Below are positions 44,688 through 53,838 of a DNA stretch of 64,000 bases, piece by piece; within the stretch, counting starts at the first letter, position 1, and every line of letters begins with the position of its first letter. The notes below the pieces were generated by a model, which was given only the letters and a program-made list of their open reading frames with translations, did no database searches and was not told the origin of the DNA. The position numbers and the translations under genes were made by a program. Origin of the DNA: Rhizobium sp. BK376 (GTDB taxonomy: Bacteria > Pseudomonadota > Alphaproteobacteria > Rhizobiales > Rhizobiaceae); assembly GCF_004341625.1 (NCBI RefSeq), contig NZ_SLZG01000006.1, positions 62,001 to 126,000 of the forward strand. Direction: 5' to 3'.

Positions 44688-45426
44688 TGCAGCCCCTCTC
44701 CTCGAAGTCCGGAACCTGTCGCGATACTTCGGCGCCGTCCGCGCGCTGGATGATTGCTCCATGACCGTTCATGCCGGCGAAGTGGTTGCGCTGGCAGGCG
44801 ACAATGGCGCGGGCAAGACGACGATGATCAAGGCGATCTCGGGCGTCTATCCGCCAACCGCCGGCGAGATCCTGATTGACGGCCAGGCCGTCACCTTCTC
44901 CTCGCCGCAGGATGCGCGAGAAAAGGGGATCGAGACGATCTACCAGGACTTGGCGCTCGCCGACAATTTGACGATCGGCGCCAATATCTTCCTCGGCCGC
45001 GAACCGATGAAGAAGCTTTTCGGCTTTCTCCCCGTCATCGACCGCAAGGCGATGGCCGATGCGGCTGCTAAGACGATGCAGCAACTCGACTTCCATGTGA
45101 AGAGATTGAAGGCACCGGTCAGCAACTTTTCCGGCGGCCAGCGGCAAGCGGTCGCGATCGGACGTGCGGTCTACTGGAACGCCCGCATTTTGATCATGGA
45201 CGAGCCAACTGCTGCTCTCGGCGTCCCCGAGCAGCGGAAAGTCGTCGCCCTGATCAAGTCGCTGAAAGCGAAGGGACACGGCGTCATCTTCATCTCGCAT
45301 AACCTGCAGGACATATTCGCCGTTTCCGACCGCATCGTCGTCCTTCGCCGCGGGATCGTAGCGGGAGAACGGAAGATCAGCGAAACGACGCATGACGAAG
45401 TCGTCAAACTGATGATCGGCGGATAG
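44680..45426 (+). CDS. Sugar ABC transporter ATPase, single-domain FrcA type
   Basis: A 248-residue ATPase with Walker A GDNGAGKTT, signature FSGGQRQAV and Walker B ILIMDEPTAALG. It contains only one nucleotide-binding domain, unlike the double-length RbsA proteins; this single-domain form matches FrcA of the rhizobial fructose importer. I chose the ATG at 44680, overlapping the permease stop, with AGGA upstream. Confidence 0.9.
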   Translation: MNSAAPLLEVRNLSRYFGAVRALDDCSMTVHAGEVVALAGDNGAGKTTMIKAISGVYPPTAGEILIDGQAVTFSSPQDAREKGIETIYQDLALADNLTIGANIFLGREPMKKLFGFLPVIDRKAMADAAAKTMQQLDFHVKRLKAPVSNFSGGQRQAVAIGRAVYWNARILIMDEPTAALGVPEQRKVVALIKSLKAKGHGVIFISHNLQDIFAVSDRIVVLRRGIVAGERKISETTHDEVVKLMIGG

Positions 45427-45465
45427 CCGTTTCTCTCGAAGAAATCCCGATGTCTGGATTTGCGT

Positions 45466-45486
45466 GAGCGGCCATTGTGGCCGTTC
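45466..45486 (+). terminator. Short hairpin between transporter and enzyme genes
   Basis: GAGCGGCCA and TGGCCGTTC form a nine-pair stem (one G-T pair) with a three-base loop, 40 bases after the ATPase stop and about 45 bases before the dehydrogenase. It may partly separate transporter and enzyme expression. Confidence 0.4.
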
Positions 45487-45532
45487 AGTCAGCGTCGCGA
45501 AGCGATGTGCATATGGCGCCTGAGGAGGGACC

Positions 45533-46609
45533 ATGATCGAGAAAGAAAATCGCCGTCTTCGCGTCGGGGTGCTGGGGTGTGGGCCGATTGCTCAATTTGC
45601 CCATCTGGAATCCTGCGTGAAAGCACGGAATTCCGATCTCTACGCGATCTGCGACGCCGCACCCGACCTGCTGGCACGCATAGGAGCGACCTACGAGCCG
45701 CAGAAGATGTTCGGCGATTTCGACGCCATGCTCGCCGACCCCGATTTGGAAGCGGTGATCATCGCCACATCGGATGCCTATCACGTACCGATGTCCATCA
45801 AGGCGCTCGATGCCGGCAAGCATGTCCTGTGCGAAAAGCCGATCGGCGTTTCGGTCGAAGAAGGCGAGAAGCTTGCGGCTGCCGTCAAGCGCTCGGGCAA
45901 GGTCCTGCAGGTGGGGCACATGAAGCGCTTCGATCCGGCGCTTGAGGCAGCGCGTGACTTCGTCCGCGACGATATCGGCCAGATCCTTGCACTCAAGGCC
46001 TGGTATTGCGACTCCACACACCGCTATACCAATACCGATGCGATCCAGCCCCTCCCGGTCACCAGCAAGCTGGCACGAAAGCCGGCCGGCAATCCCAAGG
46101 CCGATCTGCGGCAATATTTCATGCTGGCACATGGTTCGCATCTGGTCGACACCGCCCGCTTTTTCTGCGGCGATATCGTCGCCGTGCGAGCGCGCCTGCT
46201 GGAGCGTGCCGGCGCCTATTGCTGGTTTGTCGAGACCGAATTCGCCAATGGTGCCTTGGGTCACCTCGACCTGACAGTCGCCGTGCGCATGGATTGGCAC
46301 GAGGGTTTCCAGCTCTACGGCGAAAATGGCTCCGTTCTCGCAAAGACCTTCAATCCCTGGTATTTTCGATCAAGCGAGGTCGAGATCTTCCACGAGAAGG
46401 ATGCAACGACCAGAAAGCCGCTTGGCGCCGACGGACACTTTTTCCGCAGGCAGCTCGAAGGCCTCGCCGACACGGTGCTGAACGCTGTGCCGATGCGCGG
46501 CGCCGATGTCGAGGACGGCATTGCCTCCATCCGCGCGATGGTGGCGATCGCGCGATCAGTGGAGACAGGCGAACGGATCGAACTCGCCTCGGTAACGGGG
46601 GCGGTCTGA
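45533..46609 (+). CDS. Gfo/Idh/MocA-family sugar dehydrogenase
   Basis: A 358-residue oxidoreductase with an N-terminal Rossmann domain (RVGVLGCGPIAQFAHLE) and the family's nucleotide/active-site stretch AGKHVLCEKPIGVSVEE, including the catalytic lysine of EKP. The C-terminal domain is the usual beta-sheet substrate platform. It would oxidise a sugar or sugar acid hydroxyl with NAD(P). A GGAGGGACC ribosome-binding site precedes the ATG, and the last base overlaps the next gene (TGATG). Confidence 0.88.
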   Translation: MIEKENRRLRVGVLGCGPIAQFAHLESCVKARNSDLYAICDAAPDLLARIGATYEPQKMFGDFDAMLADPDLEAVIIATSDAYHVPMSIKALDAGKHVLCEKPIGVSVEEGEKLAAAVKRSGKVLQVGHMKRFDPALEAARDFVRDDIGQILALKAWYCDSTHRYTNTDAIQPLPVTSKLARKPAGNPKADLRQYFMLAHGSHLVDTARFFCGDIVAVRARLLERAGAYCWFVETEFANGALGHLDLTVAVRMDWHEGFQLYGENGSVLAKTFNPWYFRSSEVEIFHEKDATTRKPLGADGHFFRRQLEGLADTVLNAVPMRGADVEDGIASIRAMVAIARSVETGERIELASVTGAV

Positions 46610-47427
46610 TGCAGATCGGTATCTTCGCCAAGACTTTTCCCGGAACGGATCCTCTGGAAGTCTTGTCTGCCGTGCGCGACAGCGGCTACGCCACCTCGCA
46701 GTTCAATCTTGCCTGCTGCGGACTTCCATCCATGCCGGAGGCGGTGCCGGGCTCCGTCATCGATGCGGTGCGCTTAGCGGCGGAGAAGGCGGGCATTTCG
46801 CTTGCGGCCCTGTCTGGAACCTACAACATGGCTCATCCCGATATCTCGGTTCGAGAGGCAGGCCTGCGCCAGCTCTCCGTGGTCATTGAAACCGCGGCGG
46901 CTTTGTCCATTCCGCTGGTGACGCTGTGCACGGGGACGCGCCATGCAAGCGATCAATGGGCCTATCATCCCGACAATGGCGATCCGCTGGCATGGGCCGA
47001 TATGGCAAGGGAAATGGCGAAGGCCCTGGCTCTGGCCGAAGAGCATGGCGTGGATCTCGGCATCGAACCGGAACAGGCGAACATCGTCACCTCGGCCACT
47101 GACGCCAGGCGACTGATTGCCGAGATGGGCTCCGCGCGGCTGCGTATCGTCCTCGACCCTGCCAATCTCTTCGAGACGGCAACGCAGCGCGAGGCACTTT
47201 CGATCGTCCAGCGGGCTGTTGAAACGGCTGCCGGGCATATCGCCATGGCGCACGCCAAGGATCGCTACGCTGACGGACGGTTCGCGACCACTGGCCAAGG
47301 CGTGGTCGATTTTCCCGATTTCATCGCTCGGCTGAAGTCCGTCGGTTTCGATGGACCGCTTATCACTCACGGCCTGTCGGCCGAAGAGGCCCCCGGTGTC
47401 GCACGCTTCCTCAAGGAGCTTGTCTAG
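46609..47427 (+). CDS. Sugar-phosphate isomerase/epimerase family (TIM barrel)
   Basis: A 272-residue protein of the AP-endonuclease-2-like TIM-barrel family, which includes xylose isomerase-like epimerases, IolE/IolI and 3-keto-sugar lyases. Metal-ligand candidates are Glu in LGIEPEQAN, Asp in IVLDPANLF and His in AMAHAKD. I chose the ATG at 46609, which overlaps the dehydrogenase stop; the long open frame upstream lies inside that gene. The close pairing with a Gfo/Idh/MocA dehydrogenase suggests the two act on successive keto-sugar intermediates. Confidence 0.82.
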   Translation: MQIGIFAKTFPGTDPLEVLSAVRDSGYATSQFNLACCGLPSMPEAVPGSVIDAVRLAAEKAGISLAALSGTYNMAHPDISVREAGLRQLSVVIETAAALSIPLVTLCTGTRHASDQWAYHPDNGDPLAWADMAREMAKALALAEEHGVDLGIEPEQANIVTSATDARRLIAEMGSARLRIVLDPANLFETATQREALSIVQRAVETAAGHIAMAHAKDRYADGRFATTGQGVVDFPDFIARLKSVGFDGPLITHGLSAEEAPGVARFLKELV

Positions 47428-48254
47428 TGGGCGAAAAGACAACCCTCATGCGCGACGATGCAAGCCTTGCCGTTTATGATTACGGCGAAGGGCTTCCGGT
47501 CCTCTTCCAGCATGGCCTCGGCGGCGATGAGGCGCAAGTGGCGCAAAATTTTCCTGAAACCGTGGACATCAGGCGTATCACGGTCGAGTGCCGCGGACAC
47601 GGCGCATCATCGCTTGGCAGCACGCGGCCGTTCTCGATTGCAATGTTTGCCGAAGATGTTTTGGCCGCCGCGAAGGATCGTGGGCTCGATCGCTTCGTCG
47701 TTGGCGGTATCTCGATGGGTGCGGCGCTTGCCCTGCATCTTGCCCATCACCATTCGGAGCGCGTCGCCGCACTCGTCCTCGTTCGCCCTGCCTGGATGTT
47801 TGACGTCGCGCCGGACAATATGGCGGCCGCCCGCGCTGTCGCCTCCTCGATCCACTCGCATCCTCCTGAGGAGGCCAGGAGCCTTTTCGAACGCTCCGAA
47901 ATCGGTATGCAGATGAAGGCAGGCTCTCCCGACAACTTCGCCTCCCTGCTTGGCTATTTCGACCGACCAAATGGGTTTGAATTTGCCTCCGTGCTGGCGG
48001 ATATCGCGTCGGACGGTCCGGGCGTTTCGCAAGCGGCAGCCGCGGCCCTTGCCATTCCCACGCTTGTCATCGGCAACCAGCAGGACGCCATTCATCCGCT
48101 CTCATACGCGCGCGTACTTGCCGAGACCATCCCCAACGCGACCTTCGTCGAGGTCGCTGCCAAGGCTGCCGACAAGGAACGGCATTTCGCCGAGGTCCGG
48201 GATGCCATCGCTCTTTTCCTTGCGTCCAAAACAATCCGGAGCCTCACTTCATGA
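47427..48254 (+). CDS. Alpha/beta hydrolase, possible lactonase
   Basis: A 275-residue alpha/beta hydrolase. The oxyanion region is QHGLGGDEAQV, the nucleophile elbow GISMGAALAL (Ser), and the late Asp and His are likely in NQQDAIHPL and DKERHFAEV. The GTG start overlaps the previous stop by one base. In a pathway with a sugar dehydrogenase, hydrolysis of a sugar lactone is a natural role, but the family is too broad to be certain. Confidence 0.8.
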   Translation: MGEKTTLMRDDASLAVYDYGEGLPVLFQHGLGGDEAQVAQNFPETVDIRRITVECRGHGASSLGSTRPFSIAMFAEDVLAAAKDRGLDRFVVGGISMGAALALHLAHHHSERVAALVLVRPAWMFDVAPDNMAAARAVASSIHSHPPEEARSLFERSEIGMQMKAGSPDNFASLLGYFDRPNGFEFASVLADIASDGPGVSQAAAAALAIPTLVIGNQQDAIHPLSYARVLAETIPNATFVEVAAKAADKERHFAEVRDAIALFLASKTIRSLTS

Positions 48255-48979
48255 TGCCGTCCAAACCTCTTTCAGGTCCGGCAGCCATCGCCGCATTGCC
48301 CCGCAACCGGCTGCTGGGCGAGTTCTCGCTCTGGTCGGCTGACCTTGCCAATATGGAAACCGACCTGAAACGCATTGAACCCTACGTCGATCTGCATCAC
48401 ATCGATGTCGCCGATGCGCGCTTCACACCGGGCTTTCTATTCTTTCCCGACTTCGTCGCGCGCATCGCGAAATCGACCGCCAAACCGATCCATGTCCATC
48501 TGATGGTAGAGGCCGAGATCGTCGAAGAGCAGGTGCGCCAGTTCATTGAGGCGGGCGCGGATCTCGTCAGCGTCCATGCCGAGAACGGCGAGGCCGGCCT
48601 GCGCGCCATCGCCCTTATAAAGACACTGGGCGCCGAGGCCGGCGTGGTGCTACGGCTGGAAACGCCTGTTTCCGCGGTCAAGCCATTTCTCGATCAGGTC
48701 GCCTTCGTGACCCTGCTTGGAACGTCGATCGGCGTCAAAGGCCAGAGTCTCTCGGAAAAGGCGTGCGACAGGCTGCTGGAAGCGCGCGCACTGCTGAGAG
48801 ACGCCAACCGCGAAGACCAAGTCATTCTGGCCGCGGATGGCGGCATCCGCGAGCAGACCGTTCCGCTCCTGCGCGCAGCGGGCGCACAGACCGTCGTGCT
48901 CGGCTCGCTTGCGTTCGGTGACAAGGATCTCGGAAGCAGGATAGCCTGGCTACATGGACTGGAGACCAGATTCCAGTGA
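48251..48979 (+). CDS. Ribulose-phosphate-3-epimerase-like enzyme (AlsE/Rpe family)
   Basis: A 242-residue TIM barrel related to Rpe and D-allulose-6-phosphate 3-epimerase. Metal ligands appear conserved: His and Asp in HHIDVADARF, His in HVHLMVE and Asp in AADGGIRE. The MTVNPGFGGQ loop of housekeeping Rpe is replaced by VTLLGTSIGVKGQ, so its substrate probably differs from ribulose 5-phosphate. The start overlaps the hydrolase stop (ATGA) and the end overlaps the next kinase. Confidence 0.82.
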   Translation: MMPSKPLSGPAAIAALPRNRLLGEFSLWSADLANMETDLKRIEPYVDLHHIDVADARFTPGFLFFPDFVARIAKSTAKPIHVHLMVEAEIVEEQVRQFIEAGADLVSVHAENGEAGLRAIALIKTLGAEAGVVLRLETPVSAVKPFLDQVAFVTLLGTSIGVKGQSLSEKACDRLLEARALLRDANREDQVILAADGGIREQTVPLLRAAGAQTVVLGSLAFGDKDLGSRIAWLHGLETRFQ

Positions 48980-49920
48980 CAAAGGTCGCCCTCGCATTCG
49001 ATCTTGGTGGGACCGAGCTTCGCGCTGCGCTGGTGAACGATGCGGGAGACCTTCTGTCATTTTCGGCGGTACCCACACGCGCGACCGACGGACCGGCGGC
49101 CGTAATCGATCAGATCGAACAATTGGCGACCGCGATACTAACAAAGGCACCTGATCTTTCTCCGATCGGCATCGGCATCGGCGCGCCCGGCCCTCTCGAT
49201 CCTGAAGCCGGCGTCGTGATTGCAGCGCCGACATTGGCCGGCTGGAACGAAGTGCCGCTAGCCGATATTCTCTCGACCCGTTTCCAGCTGCCCGTCCGCC
49301 TCGAAAATGATGCGAATGCGGCAGCGCTCGGCGAATGGCGATACGGCGCGGGTCGCGGTGTACGCTCGATGGTGTTCGTCACCGTCTCGACCGGTATCGG
49401 CGGCGGGGTCATCGCCGACGGACGTATCTTGCATGGCAGACGCGGCCTGGCTGCTGAAATCGGCCATATGACGATCACCGGTGAGGGAGAGCGCTGTTTC
49501 TGCGGCGCAATAGGCTGCTTTGAGGCCGTCGCTTCCGGCACCGCGCTTGGAAGACGAGCAACGGCCTGCACCAAATGCGCTGACGGTTCCCTGCTGCGCG
49601 AACTCTCGGCCGGTGCGGATATTACCGGACGGCATGTCGTCGAGGCCGGGCGAAAGGGAGACGCGCGGGCCATCGAACTGTTGAATGAGGAGGCGCTGTG
49701 GCTGGGGATCGGCTTCACCAACCTCCTTCACCTCTATTCCCCCGACATACTGGTCATTGGCGGCGGCATCTCCCATGGGTTCGATCTTCTGAGCGAGGCC
49801 ATTGTCGCGACGGTTCGCGATCGTGCCATGCCTGCCTATCGCGACGTTCCCATCGTCCCTGCTAAACTCGGCCCCCATGCCGGTCTGATAGGCGCAGCAA
49901 GCCTCATTCTTGGGGAATGA
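48976..49920 (+). CDS. ROK-family sugar kinase
   Basis: A 314-residue ROK kinase with VALAFDLGGTELRAALV, the catalytic Asp in ENDANAAALGEW, TVSTGIGGGVI and the zinc motif CFCGAIGCFE. It starts at a GTG overlapping the epimerase stop. It is the second ROK kinase in the locus; unlike the first it has no P-loop extension. The combination of an Rpe-like epimerase followed by a ROK kinase recalls the AlsE/AlsK pair of the E. coli allose operon, a comparison of gene families only. Confidence 0.87.
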   Translation: MTKVALAFDLGGTELRAALVNDAGDLLSFSAVPTRATDGPAAVIDQIEQLATAILTKAPDLSPIGIGIGAPGPLDPEAGVVIAAPTLAGWNEVPLADILSTRFQLPVRLENDANAAALGEWRYGAGRGVRSMVFVTVSTGIGGGVIADGRILHGRRGLAAEIGHMTITGEGERCFCGAIGCFEAVASGTALGRRATACTKCADGSLLRELSAGADITGRHVVEAGRKGDARAIELLNEEALWLGIGFTNLLHLYSPDILVIGGGISHGFDLLSEAIVATVRDRAMPAYRDVPIVPAKLGPHAGLIGAASLILGE

Positions 49921-50097
49921 TGAACGTAGCCCCGGGTCACTGAACTCCCGTGTAATCTCCGCGGACTGGATGCGTCAGCCAACCGAGAGCCGGCCGGGTG
50001 CTATCGTGATTGGACTTCGCAGCCCAATGGAGTCACCCTTATCGTGGGATGAATTCCCAAATGGATGGACCAGCTATCGTCTGAACAGGAGGCCAAG

Positions 50098-50529
50098 ATG
50101 AAGCACCATGCAATTGAGCAACTGCAGACTGTCGCCAAGATCGATCAGGACTACCCACGCGCCGCCACACGCATTGAACGTCTAGAACGCTGGGCGGAGC
50201 TTCTCGAGCGCAATCCCACCCGCGCCCTGGCGACGCTGCACCAGACGGAACATCAGCCAATCGCGGAACGCTACGCAATGCGCGGCAACGGTTCGCCGAT
50301 ATCGGTCGCGTTTGATGATCCAATTCTCAGAGCAGCCGGCCTGGAAAATGACAGCTACGGCGAAGCGAAGCGCTTTTTCGAACTCTCGGACAATCAACTG
50401 CACAACCTCGTTTGCTATTGCCATTTCGGTACGACGGTGAGCGCGGCGACGGCTGCCCATCACATCCGCACGACGCTTATGCGGCCGCCGGGTCTGGTAG
50501 GTCGGCTACTGGCAATATTTCAGAGATAA
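50098..50529 (+). CDS. Hypothetical cytosolic protein
   Basis: A 143-residue protein I do not recognise. It looks soluble and helical, with no signal peptide or membrane helix, and has a single CYCHF cysteine pair near residue 110 (LHNLVCYCHFG). The ATG at 50098 sits five bases after a perfect AGGAGG at 50087, better than the ATG at 50065. It appears monocistronic, after the sugar operon and before a hypothetical exported protein. Confidence 0.7.
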   Translation: MKHHAIEQLQTVAKIDQDYPRAATRIERLERWAELLERNPTRALATLHQTEHQPIAERYAMRGNGSPISVAFDDPILRAAGLENDSYGEAKRFFELSDNQLHNLVCYCHFGTTVSAATAAHHIRTTLMRPPGLVGRLLAIFQR

Positions 50530-50769
50530 GGCCCTGTGCTCCCACGCCTTCTTTCTTGGTGCATCCTTTCGAGAGGCTTTGTGGGAAGCATCCAGGGTCG
50601 AATTCAGCGATAAAGCAGATCGGCGTCGCCATCAAAGCGATGCCGCCCTATCACGTCTTTGAGTTTTGGATTTCGCTCCACACTATTGCGCCCTTTAGGC
50701 GACTTCACCCGCTGCAACAGTATTGAAATTCGCCGCTCCGGTGCGATACTCCAGCAGGGGAACGGATCC

Positions 50770-51348
50770 ATGACGCGTTGCTTGCGAATTCCGGCCGCAT
50801 TGCTGTCACTGTCACTCATCAGTGCCGGGCCGGCTGACGACGGACGCTGGTATGCCGGGGACTATTCCTTCTCTGATGAGCTTGGCGGCTTTCGCATCCT
50901 GTCGATCAAAGGCTCAGGCACAGCAATCGATCCGATCGAAATCAGCGAGGAACTTTATACGGTCAACCCGGTGACGCTTGTTATGAGGGCCGCAAAGCCA
51001 CTTGAATCTCTGAAATTTCCGGAGGGCGCCTTCCATCTGCGCGTTGTCACTCGGAACAAGAGCGGATTGGGCTGGATCGGATTCGACTTCGAGCTTCAGG
51101 AGATTCGCGGCAAACCGAGCGACTTCTATGACGGCCTGTCATTCGACCAGATGAACCCCAATCCTGACTTCATCTCGTCCGACCGGTTCGCCCATTTTGA
51201 GAACCACTTCGAGAGCGCCGACATGCTGCGCTTTGACGATGGTCATGTCGATCCCATGGACAGGGCGGCATTTGGCTTTTTCATCACCGACCTGACACCG
51301 GTTCCCGAGTTCTACCTGGTAGAGGATCCGCGCGTACCGTCGTCCTGA
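50770..51348 (+). CDS. Hypothetical exported protein
   Basis: A 192-residue protein with a short signal peptide (MTRCLRIPAALLSLSLISA) and a beta-rich mature part without cysteines after cleavage. I do not recognise the family. I chose the ATG at 50770 with AGGGGAACGG upstream; the open frame to 50659 lies in AT-richer sequence and is not protein-like. It is convergent with the orphan binding protein. Confidence 0.65.
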   Translation: MTRCLRIPAALLSLSLISAGPADDGRWYAGDYSFSDELGGFRILSIKGSGTAIDPIEISEELYTVNPVTLVMRAAKPLESLKFPEGAFHLRVVTRNKSGLGWIGFDFELQEIRGKPSDFYDGLSFDQMNPNPDFISSDRFAHFENHFESADMLRFDDGHVDPMDRAAFGFFITDLTPVPEFYLVEDPRVPSS

Positions 51349-51367
51349 GACACGACTGTCCTGGATG

Positions 51368-52234
51368 CTACGGCACATGCTCCATCAGGATTTGCGTGTG
51401 CAACATCGGCGCTTCGTTGCCGAAATAAGTCTTGAGCAGCGGCAGAAAATCATCCGACAGGTAGAAATCCGTCAGCGCCCTATCGACCAGCAGACGGAAG
51501 TCGGCGTCGTCGCGCTTCAGGGCGATTGCATAGGGTTCATGGGTGAACAGGCGGTCGCCAACCTCGAGCGCCGACGGATTGCGGGCTCGCTTGATCAGGC
51601 TCATAAGCAGCACCTGATCGGCAAAATAGGCATCGATCTTGTGCTCCTCCAGCGCCCTAAGCCCGTCTTCATGAGTGTCGAAATCGGCGATCCGGGTTTT
51701 CGACTCCTCCATGCTGCGTGCCTCACCCAAAATCGCCCCCGTCGTCGTGTCTGCGCGCACGCCGATGACGCTGGTGGCGACAGGCTGGCTGACGGCACGG
51801 GCACCGGGCCTATCGAGAAAAAGATTTTGCAGGTAGTCGGGCGAATCCTTGCGCAGCAGCGCGCTTGCGCCAGTCAGGAAGATGGGCTGCGAGAAGTCGA
51901 CGATTTCTCGCCTTTGCAGATTAACGGTGATCGCCCCGCAAAGCAGGTCGATCTGACCACTCTTGACCGCATCGAAGCCGTTCGCGAGCGTCATTTCGAC
52001 GTACTCGCGCTTCACGTTGGGAACCGCGTGCTCGACTTCGTTAGCCACCTTTTCGCAGAGGTCGATGGCGTATCCCATCGGCTTTGCGTTCGGCTTGCTG
52101 GAGGAGAATGGCGCCTCGTCGGCGATGTAGCCAATTCTCAAGCTGCCGCGCTGGGTAACCGCATCAACGGTCCCGGCACTCGCAGCTGAGGCCGCCATGA
52201 ACCCAACAAGACCGGCAAGCCGCAGCCATCTCAT
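51368..52234 (-). CDS. Orphan amino-acid-type periplasmic binding protein (SBP family 3)
   Basis: A 288-residue binding protein of family 3 with a signal peptide (cleavage near ASAG) and the motif GSLRIGYIADEAPFSS, then MGYAIDLCEKVA. The second lobe contains the usual DLLCGAITVNLQRREIVDFS segment. I chose the ATG at 52234 over the longer frame to 52300. No permease or ATPase accompanies it, so it may serve a transporter elsewhere or act as a sensor component. Confidence 0.82.
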   Translation of the reverse strand: MRWLRLAGLVGFMAASAASAGTVDAVTQRGSLRIGYIADEAPFSSSKPNAKPMGYAIDLCEKVANEVEHAVPNVKREYVEMTLANGFDAVKSGQIDLLCGAITVNLQRREIVDFSQPIFLTGASALLRKDSPDYLQNLFLDRPGARAVSQPVATSVIGVRADTTTGAILGEARSMEESKTRIADFDTHEDGLRALEEHKIDAYFADQVLLMSLIKRARNPSALEVGDRLFTHEPYAIALKRDDADFRLLVDRALTDFYLSDDFLPLLKTYFGNEAPMLHTQILMEHVP

Positions 52235-52445
52235 ATGCTTGGCCAGATCTGCATGCCGCTCAAAGGCACCAGCATTGTCTTCGTCTCCGAAAAACGACAA
52301 TTACCAAAGCTGAACGCAGATTATGGGCCTGCGGCAATTTGTCAACCGCTGGTGGCGGCGGAATGAACGCTCACCGTCCTCGGAGACGAAAATTGTTGCC
52401 GGGATTGTTGATCAGGGCGGGGCCGGCGAAACAAGCCGGCCTCAC

Positions 52446-53837
52446 TCATCCCACGCCGTTGAACACCACCATCTTGTCGTCGGCCATCTCTTCCATCGTC
52501 CATGGAATGCCACCGACGCCATATCCCGACTGGCGACGTCCGGCAAATGGCATCCAGTCCGTTCTGAACGCCGTGTGGTCGTTCACGAGAACGGCGGCGG
52601 CGTCCAGATGCTTGGCGGCTTTCAGAGCAACCGCTATGTCCGATGAAAATACACTCGCCTGGAACGCATAGGGCAGCGAATTGGCGATGCGAATTGCCTC
52701 GTCCAGTTCCCGGTAGCCATAGACGCAGGTCAGCGGCCCAAAGACCTCGAGCTGCGATACCTTGGCGTCTGCAGGAGGGTTCACCAAAACCGAAGGAAGA
52801 AGCGTCGTCTCCGACAACCGCCCTCCCCCAAGCTGCACTGTTCCGGCGTCCGTCGCTTCCTTGATCCAGTTTGCCACCCGTTCGGTCTCGCGCGGCAGGA
52901 TAAGCGGACCGACCTCGGTCTCTTTCAGGGTGGGATCGCCGACATGAAGAGCCGCGACCTTGGAGGCAAGCCTCTCGGTGAACTCCGCGACCAATTCCTC
53001 GTGCACGAAGATCCGCTGCACCGAAACGCAGACCTGCCCGGCGTGGTAGTAGCCGCCCTTGACGACCGGACCGACGACCGCATCCAGCTTTGCGCTTCGA
53101 TCGACGATGACAGGGGCAGCGCCTCCGTGCTCCAGCGCACATCTCGTGCCTGGCGGCAGCTTGCTCTTCAGATACCAGCCAACCCTGGCCGAACCGATGA
53201 AGCTCAAGAACGCAACGCGACGATCCGTTGCGAGCGCCTCGGCCAGTGCGTTGTCGTCGGTAATGAATGTTTGGCACCAGCGCTCGTCGAGGCCGGCTTC
53301 CCGGAGCAGCTTGACGGCTTCGATGCAGGAGATCGGCGTCGTTGCGGCAGGCTTGATGATGACGGGGCAGCCGACGGCGATCGCCGGAGCGATCTGGTGG
53401 ATGATGAGATTGAGCGGGTGGTTGAAAGCCGAGATCGCCGCAACGACGCCGATCGGCTCCTTTGTGGTGAAGGCCAGGCGGTTGACGCTGGCGGCGGTCA
53501 GCCCCATCGGGATTTCCTTGCCGCCGAAATTGCGGAGTTCGTCAGCCGCATTGACGAGCCCGTCTATCGCCCGCGTCACCTCGATGATCGCATCCGTCAG
53601 CGGCTTGCCGCCTTCGCGGGCGATCATCACGGCAAAACGGTCGCGGTTGTTTTGCAGCAGTTCCGACGCCTTCCTCAGGATCGCCATACGCTGATGCGCC
53701 GGCATCCAGGCATCGCGATCGGAAAAAGCTTTCGCGGCTATATCAAGCTTGCGTTCGAGAGCGGCCGCATCGTCTGCCGGCACCTCCGCGATGACGGCGC
53801 GATCAAATGCCTGGTGAACCTTAATGGTAAGTGACAT
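52446..53837 (-). CDS. NAD(P)-dependent aldehyde dehydrogenase
   Basis: A 463-residue ALDH-superfamily enzyme. The cofactor region is FNHPLNLIIHQIAPAIAVG, with the conserved lysine in IIKPA, the general base Glu in LEHGGAAP and the catalytic Cys in HAGQVCVS. Its ATG lies one base after the acetolactate-synthase-like stop (TGAAATG), so both are one operon. ALDHs of this form often oxidise small hydroxy- or phospho-aldehydes. The real substrate is unknown. Confidence 0.9.
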   Translation of the reverse strand: MSLTIKVHQAFDRAVIAEVPADDAAALERKLDIAAKAFSDRDAWMPAHQRMAILRKASELLQNNRDRFAVMIAREGGKPLTDAIIEVTRAIDGLVNAADELRNFGGKEIPMGLTAASVNRLAFTTKEPIGVVAAISAFNHPLNLIIHQIAPAIAVGCPVIIKPAATTPISCIEAVKLLREAGLDERWCQTFITDDNALAEALATDRRVAFLSFIGSARVGWYLKSKLPPGTRCALEHGGAAPVIVDRSAKLDAVVGPVVKGGYYHAGQVCVSVQRIFVHEELVAEFTERLASKVAALHVGDPTLKETEVGPLILPRETERVANWIKEATDAGTVQLGGGRLSETTLLPSVLVNPPADAKVSQLEVFGPLTCVYGYRELDEAIRIANSLPYAFQASVFSSDIAVALKAAKHLDAAAVLVNDHTAFRTDWMPFAGRRQSGYGVGGIPWTMEEMADDKMVVFNGVG

Positions 53838-53838
53838 T

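Noticed and set aside
36997..49920. Interpretation as a sulfoquinovose pathway because of the YihT-like aldolase and PfkB kinase
   Set aside because: No sulfoquinovosidase, SQ isomerase or sulfolactaldehyde enzyme is visible, so the comparison rests on broad families only.
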